64,000 nt of DNA from Wolfiporia cocos (lineage: Eukaryota; Basidiomycota; Agaricomycetes; Polyporales; Phaeolaceae): assembly GCA_029448655.1 (NCBI GenBank), contig JACCLO010000006.1, positions 2,418,001 to 2,482,000 on the forward strand, read 5' to 3'. Made by a program: the position numbers and the translations under genes. A model generated the notes under the pieces. That model saw only the letters and a program-made list of their open reading frames with translations. It searched no databases and was not told the origin of the DNA. Shown here one piece after another: positions 22,388-32,926 of this stretch. Each line of letters opens with the position of its first letter. Position 1 is the first letter of the stretch.

Positions 22388-24060
22388 TCAAGCAATGGAA
22401 TTACGCCACACACGCCGCTCATTGTCACATTTCGTGAAATTCTTCAGACTCGGGTCCAGGTCTTTCTTGTGAGCGACACCACTTCTCTCCACCGGCTTCA
22501 AATTGTCTTGCTTCAGCAGAGTGACAATAATTTGAGTGTCGTCGGTAGTGACAGCAGAAGGGCGCATCACTGAGTGTCCGCCGAACTCGAGCGGCAACGG
22601 TAGCGTGCTCCGCCTGCCTCCAATGCGTGAGAGTTCGTTGATCGTGTTTACGGACATGGTTGCTGCTGTTAAGATTTGTGAGGAACGTGTTGGAATATCT
22701 GTATATGTAAACGGCTTTGAGTAGCATCTTGTATCATGGAAATGCGAGGCATACAGCTTAGTCAAGACGAGGGCGCTAAGAAATATTTTAATTTACCACC
22801 AGCAGAACTTGAGCTGAGGACACTCACGGTGCTTCATATATTAGAGTCTCATGTAGCTGTCGAAACATTAGTCACAGGACATTGGCAATTGACGAGACGA
22901 AGTCTACGTACAGAGCCTCAATATGCGAGGACAATTACTAGGATGAATATACCAGCTTGTGATGTAGTTATGTCGAAGAGCTCTCTCAAAGGAGCGCAGA
23001 CAAATATACCAGTCAATGTACCGGTTTCTACAATCATCCGCACCAAACGATCAATCAGAGCATTTGTGCTCCCAACGCCCGACTTTCTCCTCAACAGCTA
23101 GACGGCGTCAATGGGATGCCCTGGGAGACCGCCAACAGCCTACCAATATCACCATTGAGAACGCAATAAGCACATTTGCAGCAGCTGCACATGAAAGCCG
23201 TATCTAGGAAAGATAAGATGATATTCTCAGTGAAAATGCTTGATCTTACAATAGCAGCGTTTTTCCAGGCGCCCTGCGTGTTGGCAGCAGGGACCCTCAC
23301 TTCTTTTTCCTACTTGCCTATCTAGCTGATTGCGAGCCGATTGAATGTATATCTACGCACCAAAATACCAGAGACTACTGATGCCACTAACTGAGCCAAT
23401 GCCAGCTAGGCAGTGTAATCCCATCATCCGCGAGGGTCAGATTCGAATATGACCTAGTTTAAATCAGACACTGCACACGCACCACTATGATGACACTTGC
23501 TAAAATGCGAGACCTGGAGAGCTGATAGATCCGCCGGGCAAAGAACGATTCTACTGTAGACGCAATTACGCCACACATGATGGACAGGGCAAACCATGCA
23601 CTGTGAACCTCAATGAGAGAGAAGGTGTCGCCGTAACCAAAGACGTAGATCTGCATGCCACCCGCGGTAACTAGTCCGGTTTGGACACATTCAAAGATAA
23701 ACATGCTATAGACTGCGGCTAGAGGTAAATGACAGGCGCAAATACCTAAGCAGTACTGCTGTACCTATGCATCTGAGTCGCTGCTTGCCTTTTGGATATT
23801 AGTCGCGATAAAAATCTGGAACATCGTCTATACAGCTATATATATCAATATCAAGGCGTACACTCACAAATCTGCAGGTTCAATAACCCAAGGAGTGCCC
23901 AGTTAAAGCATATTCCGAGAAACTGGTCAGCGAGTGTTAGCGCATCTGCTCGTTGTATGCGATCGGCTGTACCTGTGATACTGCGCTGTATGTTTGTTTC
24001 AGCACTTGATTGCATTCTCATTATTGGGAGCGAAGACGCACAGTAATAGAACTGATACAT
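22388..24060 (-). pseudogene. DUF6534-type multi-pass membrane protein, degenerate copy
   Basis: On the minus strand the exons and splice sites of a basidiomycete DUF6534 gene can be followed almost end to end. Recognisable stretches are LADQFLGICFNWALLGLLNL, an FECVQTGLVT segment, WFALSIMCGVIASTVESFFA, AAAANVLIAFSM, GSTNALIDRLVRMIVETG and YSNTFLTNLNSS. These are the order and pattern of the seven-helix family. The copy is broken: after a correctly spliced QIYFYRD there is an in-frame TAA (complement 23799-23801), a TGA follows the last helix (complement 22918-22920), and the C-terminal tail (VNTINELSRIGG onward) lies one frame off. Family function is unknown. An intact-looking relative lies at 48094-50184 on the other strand. 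Confidence 0.7.
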
Positions 24061-24175
24061 CCATAGCTATAGCCTGAGAACGATGTAGAGAAGCAAGAGT
24101 GGTGCTTTGCAGAGCTGGTGTCAGATCGTATTCGAAACCTATCAGTCTCGTAGTCAGTATGGCAATTACCTATCT

Positions 24176-24601
24176 ACCATTGGCCAGACGTATCAGGTCA
24201 ATGTTTTGCAATTTGCACTTTCGCACTTGTGTAACACCTCGCGCTCTCTACAGCCCCTTCTCGCTTGTCGGTCAAATCGGCCCATGTATTGATGCTCGCC
24301 GCGCCACTAATCGGCGCCGCGCAGCTGCTGCTTTGAGCAATTTGGCCGCCTGTAGCCGTGTGGCGCAGGTATCGAGTCCCAGGAACAAGGTATGAGATCC
24401 TCGACATGAGCCTGGGTACCTGTGCGACACATCTAGAGTTGCCTAAACCAGCAGCTGTGGGGCACCGACTTGTGGCGTAACCAGCCTCGTCAATGCATCG
24501 GTCGATACGGCCGAGGGGCGAGAAGGGACCGTGTCGAAGGCAAACTGTCAAATACAAAATTGCAAAATGCGAATAGTTGACCTGATACGTCTGGCCGACC
24601 G
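24176..24601. mobile_element. Foldback TIR element with 9-bp target-site duplication (MULE-like, non-autonomous), element A
   Basis: The 426-bp unit is almost entirely an imperfect inverted repeat. Both ends share the 20-bp identical string GGCCAGACGTATCAGGTCAA, and similarity continues inward for about 200 bp per arm. It is flanked by perfect direct repeats of TACCTATCT at 24167-24175 and 24602-24610. A 9-bp duplication with long terminal inverted repeats is the hallmark of Mutator-like elements, although some other superfamilies can give 9 bp. There is no transposase, so it is non-autonomous. The opposing open frames across the unit are a by-product of its palindromic structure. Confidence 0.8.
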
Positions 24602-24709
24602 TACCTATCTGTCACACAAGGCACAACTTTACATAACGGGCAGAACTGTCAGATCATCCAGTGATCCGTCTTGAATGTGCCTGTGCCATTGGTGAATTAG
24701 GGAAGAATG

Positions 24710-25509
24710 TAGTCTCGATCAGACGTTCTGCCAGCGCACGTGCTGCCGAGCGGAGATCGAAAAACTGAAGACAAAGCGCGCTGGCGGAACGTCTGGTGGA
24801 TTTCGAGGGGCGGATGTAGGTGACCCCCGTCTCGTGATCGCGAGGCGGGCGTCTACACGTCTACGCATCGCGCAAAGTCGATGGCACGCTAACGACTTTG
24901 GAACACGTTAGCACCCTGCCCTGTCGTAGAAGTATTCTATGGATTTTTAATCAATACAATGGATAATCCTGCCGATAACGGTAATCTTTTCGACTACGAA
25001 GACGACGAAGACGGGCTGGAGGAGCACGTTAAACCAGTTCGAAGACGCCGCATCAAGATCGTACGCGACGGCTACGCAATGCTCTCGATGAATCAGGCGA
25101 CATAGCTCCAAGCTGGTCTTACTGATACTAGCATATATGGACTCCGAAGATTTAGACTTGCCACTGTTTTTATAAGCTGCTTCGCGGGCTGCCTTCAGTA
25201 ATACGTCGAAGTGCTTGTTGTCGAGATCATAGATAGTCTGTAAAAATGGCTTGCGAGGTATTCTATTGGCATGTATGTGCTAGAATACAGCGAGCGTGCG
25301 GCGGCGTATTGATCACAATTCGGGGAGGACGCGTAGATGCATTGCATAGTCTCGCGGTCACGGGATAGGGTCACCTACATCCGCCCTAGCAGCAAAATCC
25401 GCCAGGCAAAATCCGCCAGACGCTCTACAGCGGTTCGCGTTGTCTTCGGTTTTTCGATCTCCGCTCGGCTGTGTCCGTGGCGCAGCCACACCGCGTCTGA
25501 TCGAGACTA
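24710..25509. mobile_element. TIR element with 9-bp target-site duplication (MULE-like, non-autonomous), element B
   Basis: The 800-bp unit begins TAGTCTCGATCAGACG and ends with its exact reverse complement. Imperfect inverted similarity runs inward for about 165-200 bp on each side, including AGCGGAGATCGAAAAAC and GGGCGGATGTAGGTGACC. The direct repeats GGAAGAATG lie at 24701-24709 and 25510-25518. Long terminal repeats plus a 9-bp duplication point to the Mutator-like superfamily. The ~430-bp core holds a minus-strand open frame of about 110 codons (25279 to 24947, no ATG) with a plausible composition (KHFDVLLKAAREAAYK) and, opposite, a 48-residue plus frame (24959-25105) that is acidic and then basic. 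Neither resembles a known transposase. Element A ends only 108 bp upstream. Confidence 0.82.
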
Positions 25510-25518
25510 GGAAGAATG

Positions 25519-26078
25519 CATAGAGTGCTGTCAGCGTTCCGGTCTTCCGCCTTATTACGGACAAGCTCAGAGTCTCAGCGAGTAACAATATGATGGACAC
25601 TCTTGACAAACGTTGACATAGGCTTACACAACGCACTCCTTATGATATAGCGTATGGGAAACAGTAATTCAAGTGGAAGACGAAGCGGGGAGCGATCAGA
25701 AAGCCCGACGTGTCGGAGTTGTACGCCACACTTGAGCTTGATCGAGATCAACATGTCCCGAATAAGCAAGCGCTCGGATTCGCTCCGAGTGGACTTCCAA
25801 GTCGACACGTGCAACTTACCAGATGAATATTACCAGATGAATATTCCACTCTTGCTCCCTGTCGCGCACAGAATACATACAACGAGAGCTCTCGTCGATG
25901 ATGGTCTACCCCCTCACTTTCCCTCTCCCCCACCTTCACCTCCTCCACCTCCACGCCCGGCGGCGAAAGCATCGGCGCCTTGCTCGGGCGATAGCTCTGG
26001 GCAGACGCTGCGTAGGTCTTCTCTGCACACTCAATTGACTGGGTGACGTTCCAGTCCGGCATCACGTAGCAAGCCACC
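25519..26078. other. Intergenic region, nothing recognised
   Basis: About 560 bases between element B and the polyketide-synthase remnant. A 16-base tandem duplication (TTACCAGATGAATA-type unit) occurs near 25817-25848. Open frames here are on opposite strands and show no family resemblance. Confidence 0.45.
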
Positions 26079-26915
26079 ATGGCGAGCAGGAGCACAGACG
26101 TCTATATTTCTTACGAACTTGGGACTGCGACGCAATTTGACACTCGAACAATAGAAACCGCTCTGTGCCACTCATCTACGGCATTAGGAGAGCAACTCCT
26201 GTTGAAGTGCCATCTGGCCTTCCTGGAGGAACTTGACAAACTGGCCACGGGGGAGCTCACGGATCTAGGTCTCTGTTGGACGTCGTTCCGATTGCTCAAA
26301 GGAACGCGGCAGTTGCTATGATCAATATCTTCTGCGCTACATTTGCTTTGAACGTACTGACCTAGGACTGGGAATTGTCCGGGATTCTTGTTTGTGCTCC
26401 CTAGAGCTGCTTGGGTGCTCTTCTGGGATGCTTGCTGCCACGGTCATCGCGATGTCTTTTGATCTGTCTACGATACCTGACAGCGCTGCTATGATGGTCT
26501 GCCTTGCATTTTGGATTGGTCTTCGGTGTCAACAATATGCATGCTCGGAGCTGTCCGCTATCAACAAAGCTGATCAGCTATCGTCTTGGAGCTTGTCTGT
26601 ACCAGATTGTACGCGAGCAGAAATTCAAGGGGCCATCGAAGAGTTCAACAAAGATCAGGTCAGTGCACCAATAATACGCATCGCGCGATAGCGCTCTCTA
26701 ACCGCATGCAGAGAAATGCCACTCAGGTGTATTTGATGGCCAAGGAAGGTGCACTGTCGGACAAGTTTGGCAGTGACCAAGTTGAACCCACTGTATTTGA
26801 TGGTGTCAACCCCTGTATCGGTATTGTGATTTCGATGAATTTTAGACAAACACGATATTGCCACGCCACATCTCTGTGTTCGAGCAGGCTCCTCAGATCC
26901 TCAATTGCATGGTGA
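26079..26915 (+). pseudogene. Remnant of a non-reducing polyketide synthase: SAT domain only
   Basis: Two frames together resemble the starter-unit:ACP transacylase (SAT) domain at the N-terminus of fungal non-reducing polyketide synthases such as orsellinic acid synthases. The first, from 26079, gives LLLKCHLAFLEELDKLATGE, matching the LLLSxCxxAFxxEL region. The second, from about 26317, gives LLRYICFE, then ELLGCSSGMLAATVIA and CLAFWIGLRCQQYA, matching the GFSSGxLxAxVV and RLAFWIG motifs. The link between them is frame-shifted and shortened. After a possible intron (26659-26709) the similarity fades and no ketosynthase follows; within ~360 bp the next gene begins on the other strand. It is therefore a 5' fragment that cannot make a polyketide. 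The family match is by eye. Confidence 0.65.
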
Positions 26916-27277
26916 ATGTAACATCTCGGCGGCACACACGGAATCACACGCGACCAGATGTCGTATGAAGACTGTGATCAAGGGTTATTTGGGATTGTGT
27001 CAATGGTAATGGTGCGTCTGACCCGAAATGCGAATGTGCGTTTACGGCGGCCAGGTTGACTTTTCATCTGGCCTTGCCGTATTACGGTGGCCACTTTTCC
27101 GACTTCGCAGTATGCGCTGCTATCTCCCGTTGCCTTAATTTCGAGTGTCAGCGTAGTGGGAAGACCGGTCGTACCAGCTCAGTTGGTTCTATTGAACAGA
27201 AGCAGTTCATGCCAGTACTAACATAACTCCAAGACTCCTGAATCGCGGATGACCGACATCCCATGTAGGCTGAATCC

Positions 27278-29693
27278 TCATATCAGGCCCACTTTGATAG
27301 GCAGTTCGGCTACATTACTCTCCGTACCCACCGTCGGATATCGCACTATCGCAGCATTCCATACTATTGGTTTCCCTGAAGGCTCGAACCTGAACGCCCT
27401 AATGAGCACCGAGAGAATGATCTCTGCACAATCTACGTCAGCGGTGCTATAAGACCGTTGTATTGCGCTCCGCTCACTCATGTTCAGCTCGGCAAATTTG
27501 AAACCTCTATGTCGATGTGGATCAGCGACACGGTTTATTTTAAGGAGTCGATGCTTTCAACTTACATGCAGGATCGACCTCCTCCAAGGAATGTCATCCT
27601 AACATGCAATATCCGTTAAGAGAGGTGATGGCCGAGATAGGAGCCGGCTTACAGGTGAGTGGCCACCCCAGGGATTTGAGCATCCACGAGCGCTCTAGGG
27701 AGCGGTGAAAGCCACCGCTCTGGTTTCCATTCCATAGCGTCATCGCCCCATAGTTCCTTGTTTCTGTTGCTCCCCCATGTTCCCACAAGCAGACCAGTAC
27801 CGCGAGGTATGGGAATTTCCTGCATCCACGTCCCATCCAGCCCGCGAATAGGCTTGGACAATGGGAGGATGACATCTTGGGTGGGCCTTGTAGACGGCGT
27901 CAGCGAAACGAAACGAGTCGATGAGGGAGCTCCAACGTACTGACGAGTGATGATGTTGATTGGGGCGTCTCTGACAACACAAAATCATCATTGACGTGCC
28001 AGAAAGAGAGAGGGGGATTTGCACGCTGGCGTGCCGGGTGACGCTTACAGACGGAGTGTCTCCCTGCACACGGCATCGAGGTATGGTAGCTGTACCAACT
28101 GGTCATATTCGAGGTCCCCATCACGAAATGCCTCAGTGACTTCCTCGCGCAACTTCGTCTGTATATCTGGGCGCTCTGTGAGGCGATCTATGACTTTGGA
28201 GAGTATATTGGATGTCGTGTCCATGCCCGCAAACAAAAGGGTTCTATGTGGCAGCCACTGATCACTACCCGCCACAACCCAGGGTTGAGCCACTCACGAC
28301 ACCTGAGCAATCATCTCTTCCTCTGATAGTCGATCCTTCTCGGACGCTGCCTGATTGGCCCACACTTCGAAGAGAAGCGGTCAATATCTATCTCGTGATT
28401 AGCCATTATGTCGTGATTGGCTTACTGAGGATGCTCATGATATCCTTGCGCTCTGCTATCTGTTGAGCCACAGCGTCGTCTCCCTGCTCTAGAGCGACCT
28501 TCTTCGCATTGTAGATCTCGATAGATCTTGCCTCAATGCAGTCAACGAGCTTCGTCATCTTCTTCAGCTGGGGCGACGGAAGCAGCTTCACTACCCTTCG
28601 TTGCAGCCATTTAGGACCAAGGTTCCACACGTACGGTAGTAGTTGAAGTAGCATCGTCAATTGGTAGTACGTCGGTCTGAGGTCACGAAATGCTTCAATG
28701 ACGCAGTCCATCGTGTCAGAACAATCACCCACACTACGGCCTTGATTGCGTCGGCATACTCGTCTGGTTTGTCACGTACTAAGGGGTCAAGGGAACATCC
28801 GAGCCCGGCCTGCGCAATTGTTTCCAAGGATGCACGTCCCATCCAGTTTAACATATCTAATTCGCGTGGGCCGTTGCTCAATCTCGCTTGTAGTGCGTCT
28901 CGAAGCTACACCATGAGTACTTGATATACACATATTGCGTGAGATTAGGTTACCTTGTATGCAATATTGTAAAAAATAGGCGTCATGTGGCGCAAATTGT
29001 TGACAGAGAATACTGGGTTCAACATTCTGCGCTGCTTCCGATGCTGCTCCCCTGCAATCAAGTGGTATCGATATCCAGTCTAATACCGATGTAATATGGG
29101 CCTAACCGTACCAAGAGTGGAAACGAGGCCAGGCCCGAATATCAGATAATTGCCTCTGACGTGTTCAGGTCCGTCAACGCTCTCTACATTCAGTAACATA
29201 TCATAGCATACTTGATAAATGCTTCCTCTTCATCGTAGACATGTTGTTATCTTATTAGCATTGTGTAGAGTGCTTTCGGGTCGTAGACATGTAGGAGCGG
29301 TCGCTGTGTGACTGGCTGAGCTGAGGTAGCAGCTCAGAGTTTAATAGGGTACTCACACCCAGCCAGCCTCGCATCTTCACAACTGGGCCATATTTCTCGG
29401 CTATATCGGACTGAAACTGAGTTCCATGACGATCAAAGAAATGTGACAGGTGTCCTGAGTATTCAAGGGAAGATAAGCTTGCAGGTTGTGCTGCGCACGG
29501 TTGTTGACTAAAGCGGGATCCCACCTGTCCAGAACGAAGGGGAGCTCGGGCCCGGAATATTATCCAAGGGTGAGCGAGCTGTGATCCATCGAATAGAACG
29601 CCATGCGACGGACGTCAATACCGCAATCGCAAGGCATTGTATGAGGAGGTAAGTGCCCGTTTCCATGTCCTGAGGGGAGGAGGGGTCGGACAT
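27278..29693 (-). pseudogene. Cytochrome P450 with a single in-frame stop codon
   Basis: Fourteen exons (29525-29693, 29357-29454, 29212-29303, 29112-29155, 28954-29051, 28733-28905, 28426-28676, 28298-28364, 28049-28243, 27941-27970, 27653-27886, 27566-27598, 27478-27506, 27278-27432) total 1668 nt, 555 residues, normal for a P450. It starts with an N-terminal membrane anchor and a proline hinge (NIPGPSSPSFWTG). The oxygen-binding I-helix reads FAGMDTTSN, the K-helix ETLR, the PERW motif WKPERWL and the heme loop FLGGGRSCIG with the axial cysteine. All splice phases agree. The one lesion is TAA at complement 29247-29249 (codon ~108, between LIR and QHVYDEEE), where relatives carry Asp, Glu or Gln. 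No alternative splice removes it cleanly. The gene is recently dead, or the base call is wrong. Confidence 0.85.
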
Positions 29694-31625
29694 TGATGCG
29701 GGGATTGTTGCCGTTTTATGGACTCATGTTGATTGGATATAGCACGGTGTCAGAAGGGCGAGGAGCAGAGTCGCGAACTTGGCGCTGAACATGCAGTTCC
29801 TGCTTCCTGACCCTTGGAAGTAGGCTAGGGCCAACCTTCACCGAATGGATGGTGTCGAAGCAAGCGGACGCTATCCACAGAACGCGACGGTGCCTTTTGG
29901 GAGGCATGTCGCTGCACTTACATCATACCATTCAGGCGCTACCAGTCAGCAGGAGGGGACTAGAGGGGCACATGCCCTGTTTTCAATGCGGGTAGAGGCA
30001 GAGGTGGGCATGGGTCACCCACCGCTCCATCGACGTCAGATTGGAAACCGCATGAACCGGTCTACTGGTGGCTATTGCGCGCGAGAATGCATTGCGCCCT
30101 GACATATCAGCCACGGCAACTTAGGTTCAGCAATTCTGGCCTTGCTTCGTTGCTGATAATCTGGCCTCCATTCCCATGCGACGGATGCATTCTATGATGA
30201 TTTGACAGCGTATCTCACATACTTGCCGATGGACTCCTTGCCAGCTCGTGCCGCAACATAGGGTCGACTTATTGGTCACCAGTCAGCACCGGTCTTCGGC
30301 CCTCACTTTGCTGTAGTATTATTTGATGAATGTAAATCGGATTGAGACTTGCTAACGATACCGGCCGGCGGCGGCCCGGTTCTGATGTTAGTGATCGACC
30401 CTCGGATCTAGCTTTAGGACGAATATCGCAGTTCCGCAGGAGACGTTCCACTGCTCGCTGTCAGTTGATCGGCACATTTGGTCAGGGTAAGAACACGTTC
30501 TCTCGAAATCCGCGGTTCATGAACTCACTCACGTCAAGCCTACTATCGCATTGAGGGCGATAAATCATACTCAAGAGACTTGGTACAATGAGCAACCTTC
30601 GTATATTGATGACGCCGAATGTGGTGTGGTAGGTAACTGGATTCGTACGACATACAAGGTATCGCTCAGTCCTGAACTTCGCGCAGCACATAGCACAAAG
30701 TCAGAAGAGTAAGCAGACGCCACCGACAACCTATGAGAACGACCCAAACGTTGCGTAGACACACCAATAACAGCGCCATCGTATATATCTGCGGCCAGTC
30801 GGTATGGCCTCGCTCGGATCATCATCAGCCTCCAGCGTCAGCCGCATTCAACACTACGAAGACCGACCTGCAGGTATCACGTTAGCTCCCGGAGCCCGCT
30901 AAACCCCGTTTCACTACAATGGGACGCTGGACATTGACTCCGCGCCACAGTCTCTGCACATCAGCGCTAGGTCAAACGGGCGAAGCACTCTAAGCAGGAT
31001 CATGGGGGGATCCCGTTACGCGCCTCACGCGCGGCTAGATATCTGGATTGCCACTAGGTCGTTCTCCCGGAAGGGAACGCGAGAAGGGGGTGGCCCTAGC
31101 GCGTCGATTGTGCTTCGCAGGGCGCTTTCGGCGTCCGCAGCCTTGCATCGCGCGTCAGCTGGATGCCATTTTCTGTCAACAGCTCGCAGACTCACCAGAT
31201 TGCCGATTTGTCCTGAAACGATCGAGTGGGTATGGTATGGCTCGTTCACTCGGGGGGCGTTCTGAAAACGTGAGGGAGGCTGAGAAAGCGACATCATGAC
31301 TGCCGCGTACATACCGTTGGTAGTTCAAAGTCGTCCACATCACATAGCTTGTGCAGAAAGCGGTGCACATGCGGCTTGTTGCGAACTGTGAAAGACTCCA
31401 CTACCGTCATGTATGGATATTTCGACGCCGCATAAGGAGATCTGTCGATCAGGTTCTGCCACGTTCTCGTGATCTAATCACACCTAGTATCGTGCATCTC
31501 CCATGGTGACACCCGATACTGACCGTGGTCAATGTTCGCCGCGGGTTCTGTCTAGGAACTCCTTGTATCAACCCATAGGCTTGTGGGGTCACGAGAGCCG
31601 TGTTCACGTAGCGAGCAGAGAAAAT
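29694..31625. other. Gene-poor intergenic region, nothing recognised
   Basis: About 1.9 kb between the P450 and the RasGAP fragment. Only short, isolated open frames occur on both strands, none with family resemblance. I looked for and did not see inverted-repeat ends like those of elements A and B. Confidence 0.5.
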
Positions 31626-31629
31626 TTAA

Positions 31630-32345
31630 CCAATGAGAGAAGCAAGAGCGTCATCGGTGGCCGGAGGGAACTGACGCTTGTTTTGGGCAGATCGTCTCCA
31701 CGAGCAACGTTCGTGAGTTAAAGCCACTAGCACCTTGCAGACCCATCGGATTTCGTAAGGTACGCTTCCCACGCTATCGAGGATGCTGGACAGAATGACG
31801 TCCGCAGTCTGCATCACTAACACTGCATGCTGCGCGATTACAGCTTGAACACCGGAATGCGTGGCTGCGAGCTCCGACGAGATGTTTTGCACAGGGCTGG
31901 GCGAAGATGGACCAGCCGCCCCTCCGCTTCGTGCCACCGTTTGACGGTACACCCTCAGAGGTTCTATGTCCATGTCGAGAGACTCGTTCTCAAGCAGCCG
32001 AGAGATTTGAGGGCCCAAGGTGAATCTGATGTAAGACATGGCAGCAGTTCGGCGAACAAATAGTATGAGGGCGCGCGATGCGGGAGTTTGAGTTCGGAGA
32101 AGCAGCGAAAACTCAGTCGTGTGTCGGAATTGATGGGACAGAATGGAACGATCATACGCAACAAGAACAGCGTATCATTATCGCCACACAACGCGAACAT
32201 GATGGTCTGCAGCAGGTCATCAATCTCGCTCAGCGGAGTCTGCCTGCACAAAGTAGCCAGTGCCACAGGATAGCAATTGAGAGTATAGCCCTGGACCCAG
32301 TGCGCCGTCGTCTGGGCGGCGATCCTGCTGAATGGCGGTGGATCC
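31630..32345 (-). pseudogene. Inverted partial copy of the neighbouring RasGAP gene
   Basis: The minus strand encodes a diverged copy of the central GAP domain of the gene at 32927-35696. Matching stretches are LCRQTPLSEIDDLLQTIMFAL (parent [21 protein letters not shown]), EFSLLLRTQTPASR (parent [14 protein letters not shown]), LDMDIEPLRVY, GVQAVIAQHAVLVMQTA and VPYEIRWVCK. The frame shifts once, at about 32150. The intron that follows [13 protein letters not shown] in the parent has lost its GT donor here, and the copy ends at SLIG just before the catalytic FLRFINPA motif. It lacks both the N-terminal coiled region and the RasGAP C-terminal domain, so it is not functional. It lies head to head with the parent, about 0.6 kb away. 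Confidence 0.8.
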
Positions 32346-32926
32346 GCCGCCCTCCGGGTTCTGTGATTGAGCCATACGGGGGTTTGTTGAATGGAGGCAG
32401 GGGACACTAGTGGGAGCTTATGATAGGCATCGCTACTTACACTGCCACGATAACTCGATCAATGTGCAGCATTCTCGCCGCGCACTGACCTACCCGTAAC
32501 TGCCGGCGGAATAGCAGATATCGCCCGGCGTCCAGAAGTGAGCACACCGCATGTCAAGCTGCACAGTGTTCATCAAACTGCGGAAAGCAAGCTTTACATG
32601 CAGCATACTTGCGTCCACCTTGATGAGGGTGGCGGTTAGGGAGTTATCTGCAAACGCCGGCCGGGTAACCAGGCTTATCAGCCGACAAAGTGCCGGCGCC
32701 GAGAGAGATTACCAAATACAGATGAGGTTCACTCACTCGGTGTCGCCAAATCCTCCCAGACCCAACTACCAGTGTGCTCAGGCAACCGTCCCATTCACCC
32801 CCTTCACGAATTCGACCACGTTCATTTCTGCTAGGCCTGCGCGACAGGCCGCAGCTGGCCCAAACAAGCTCTTTTCTTCTACTTGCGACCTGGTCACCAT
32901 ACCTCCTCCGTTGATACCACCCCATC
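32346..32926. other. Intergenic region upstream of the RasGAP gene
   Basis: About 580 bases that should contain the promoter of the intact RasGAP gene. No further copy of RasGAP sequence was recognised here, so the duplicated part does not reach the parent's start. Confidence 0.45.

Noticed and set aside
24099..24557. Opposing open frames of about 100-120 codons across element A
   Set aside because: They follow from the palindromic structure of the element and resemble nothing else.
25654..26095. Opposing open frames upstream of the PKS remnant
   Set aside because: Proline-rich or low-complexity translations on both strands with no family resemblance.
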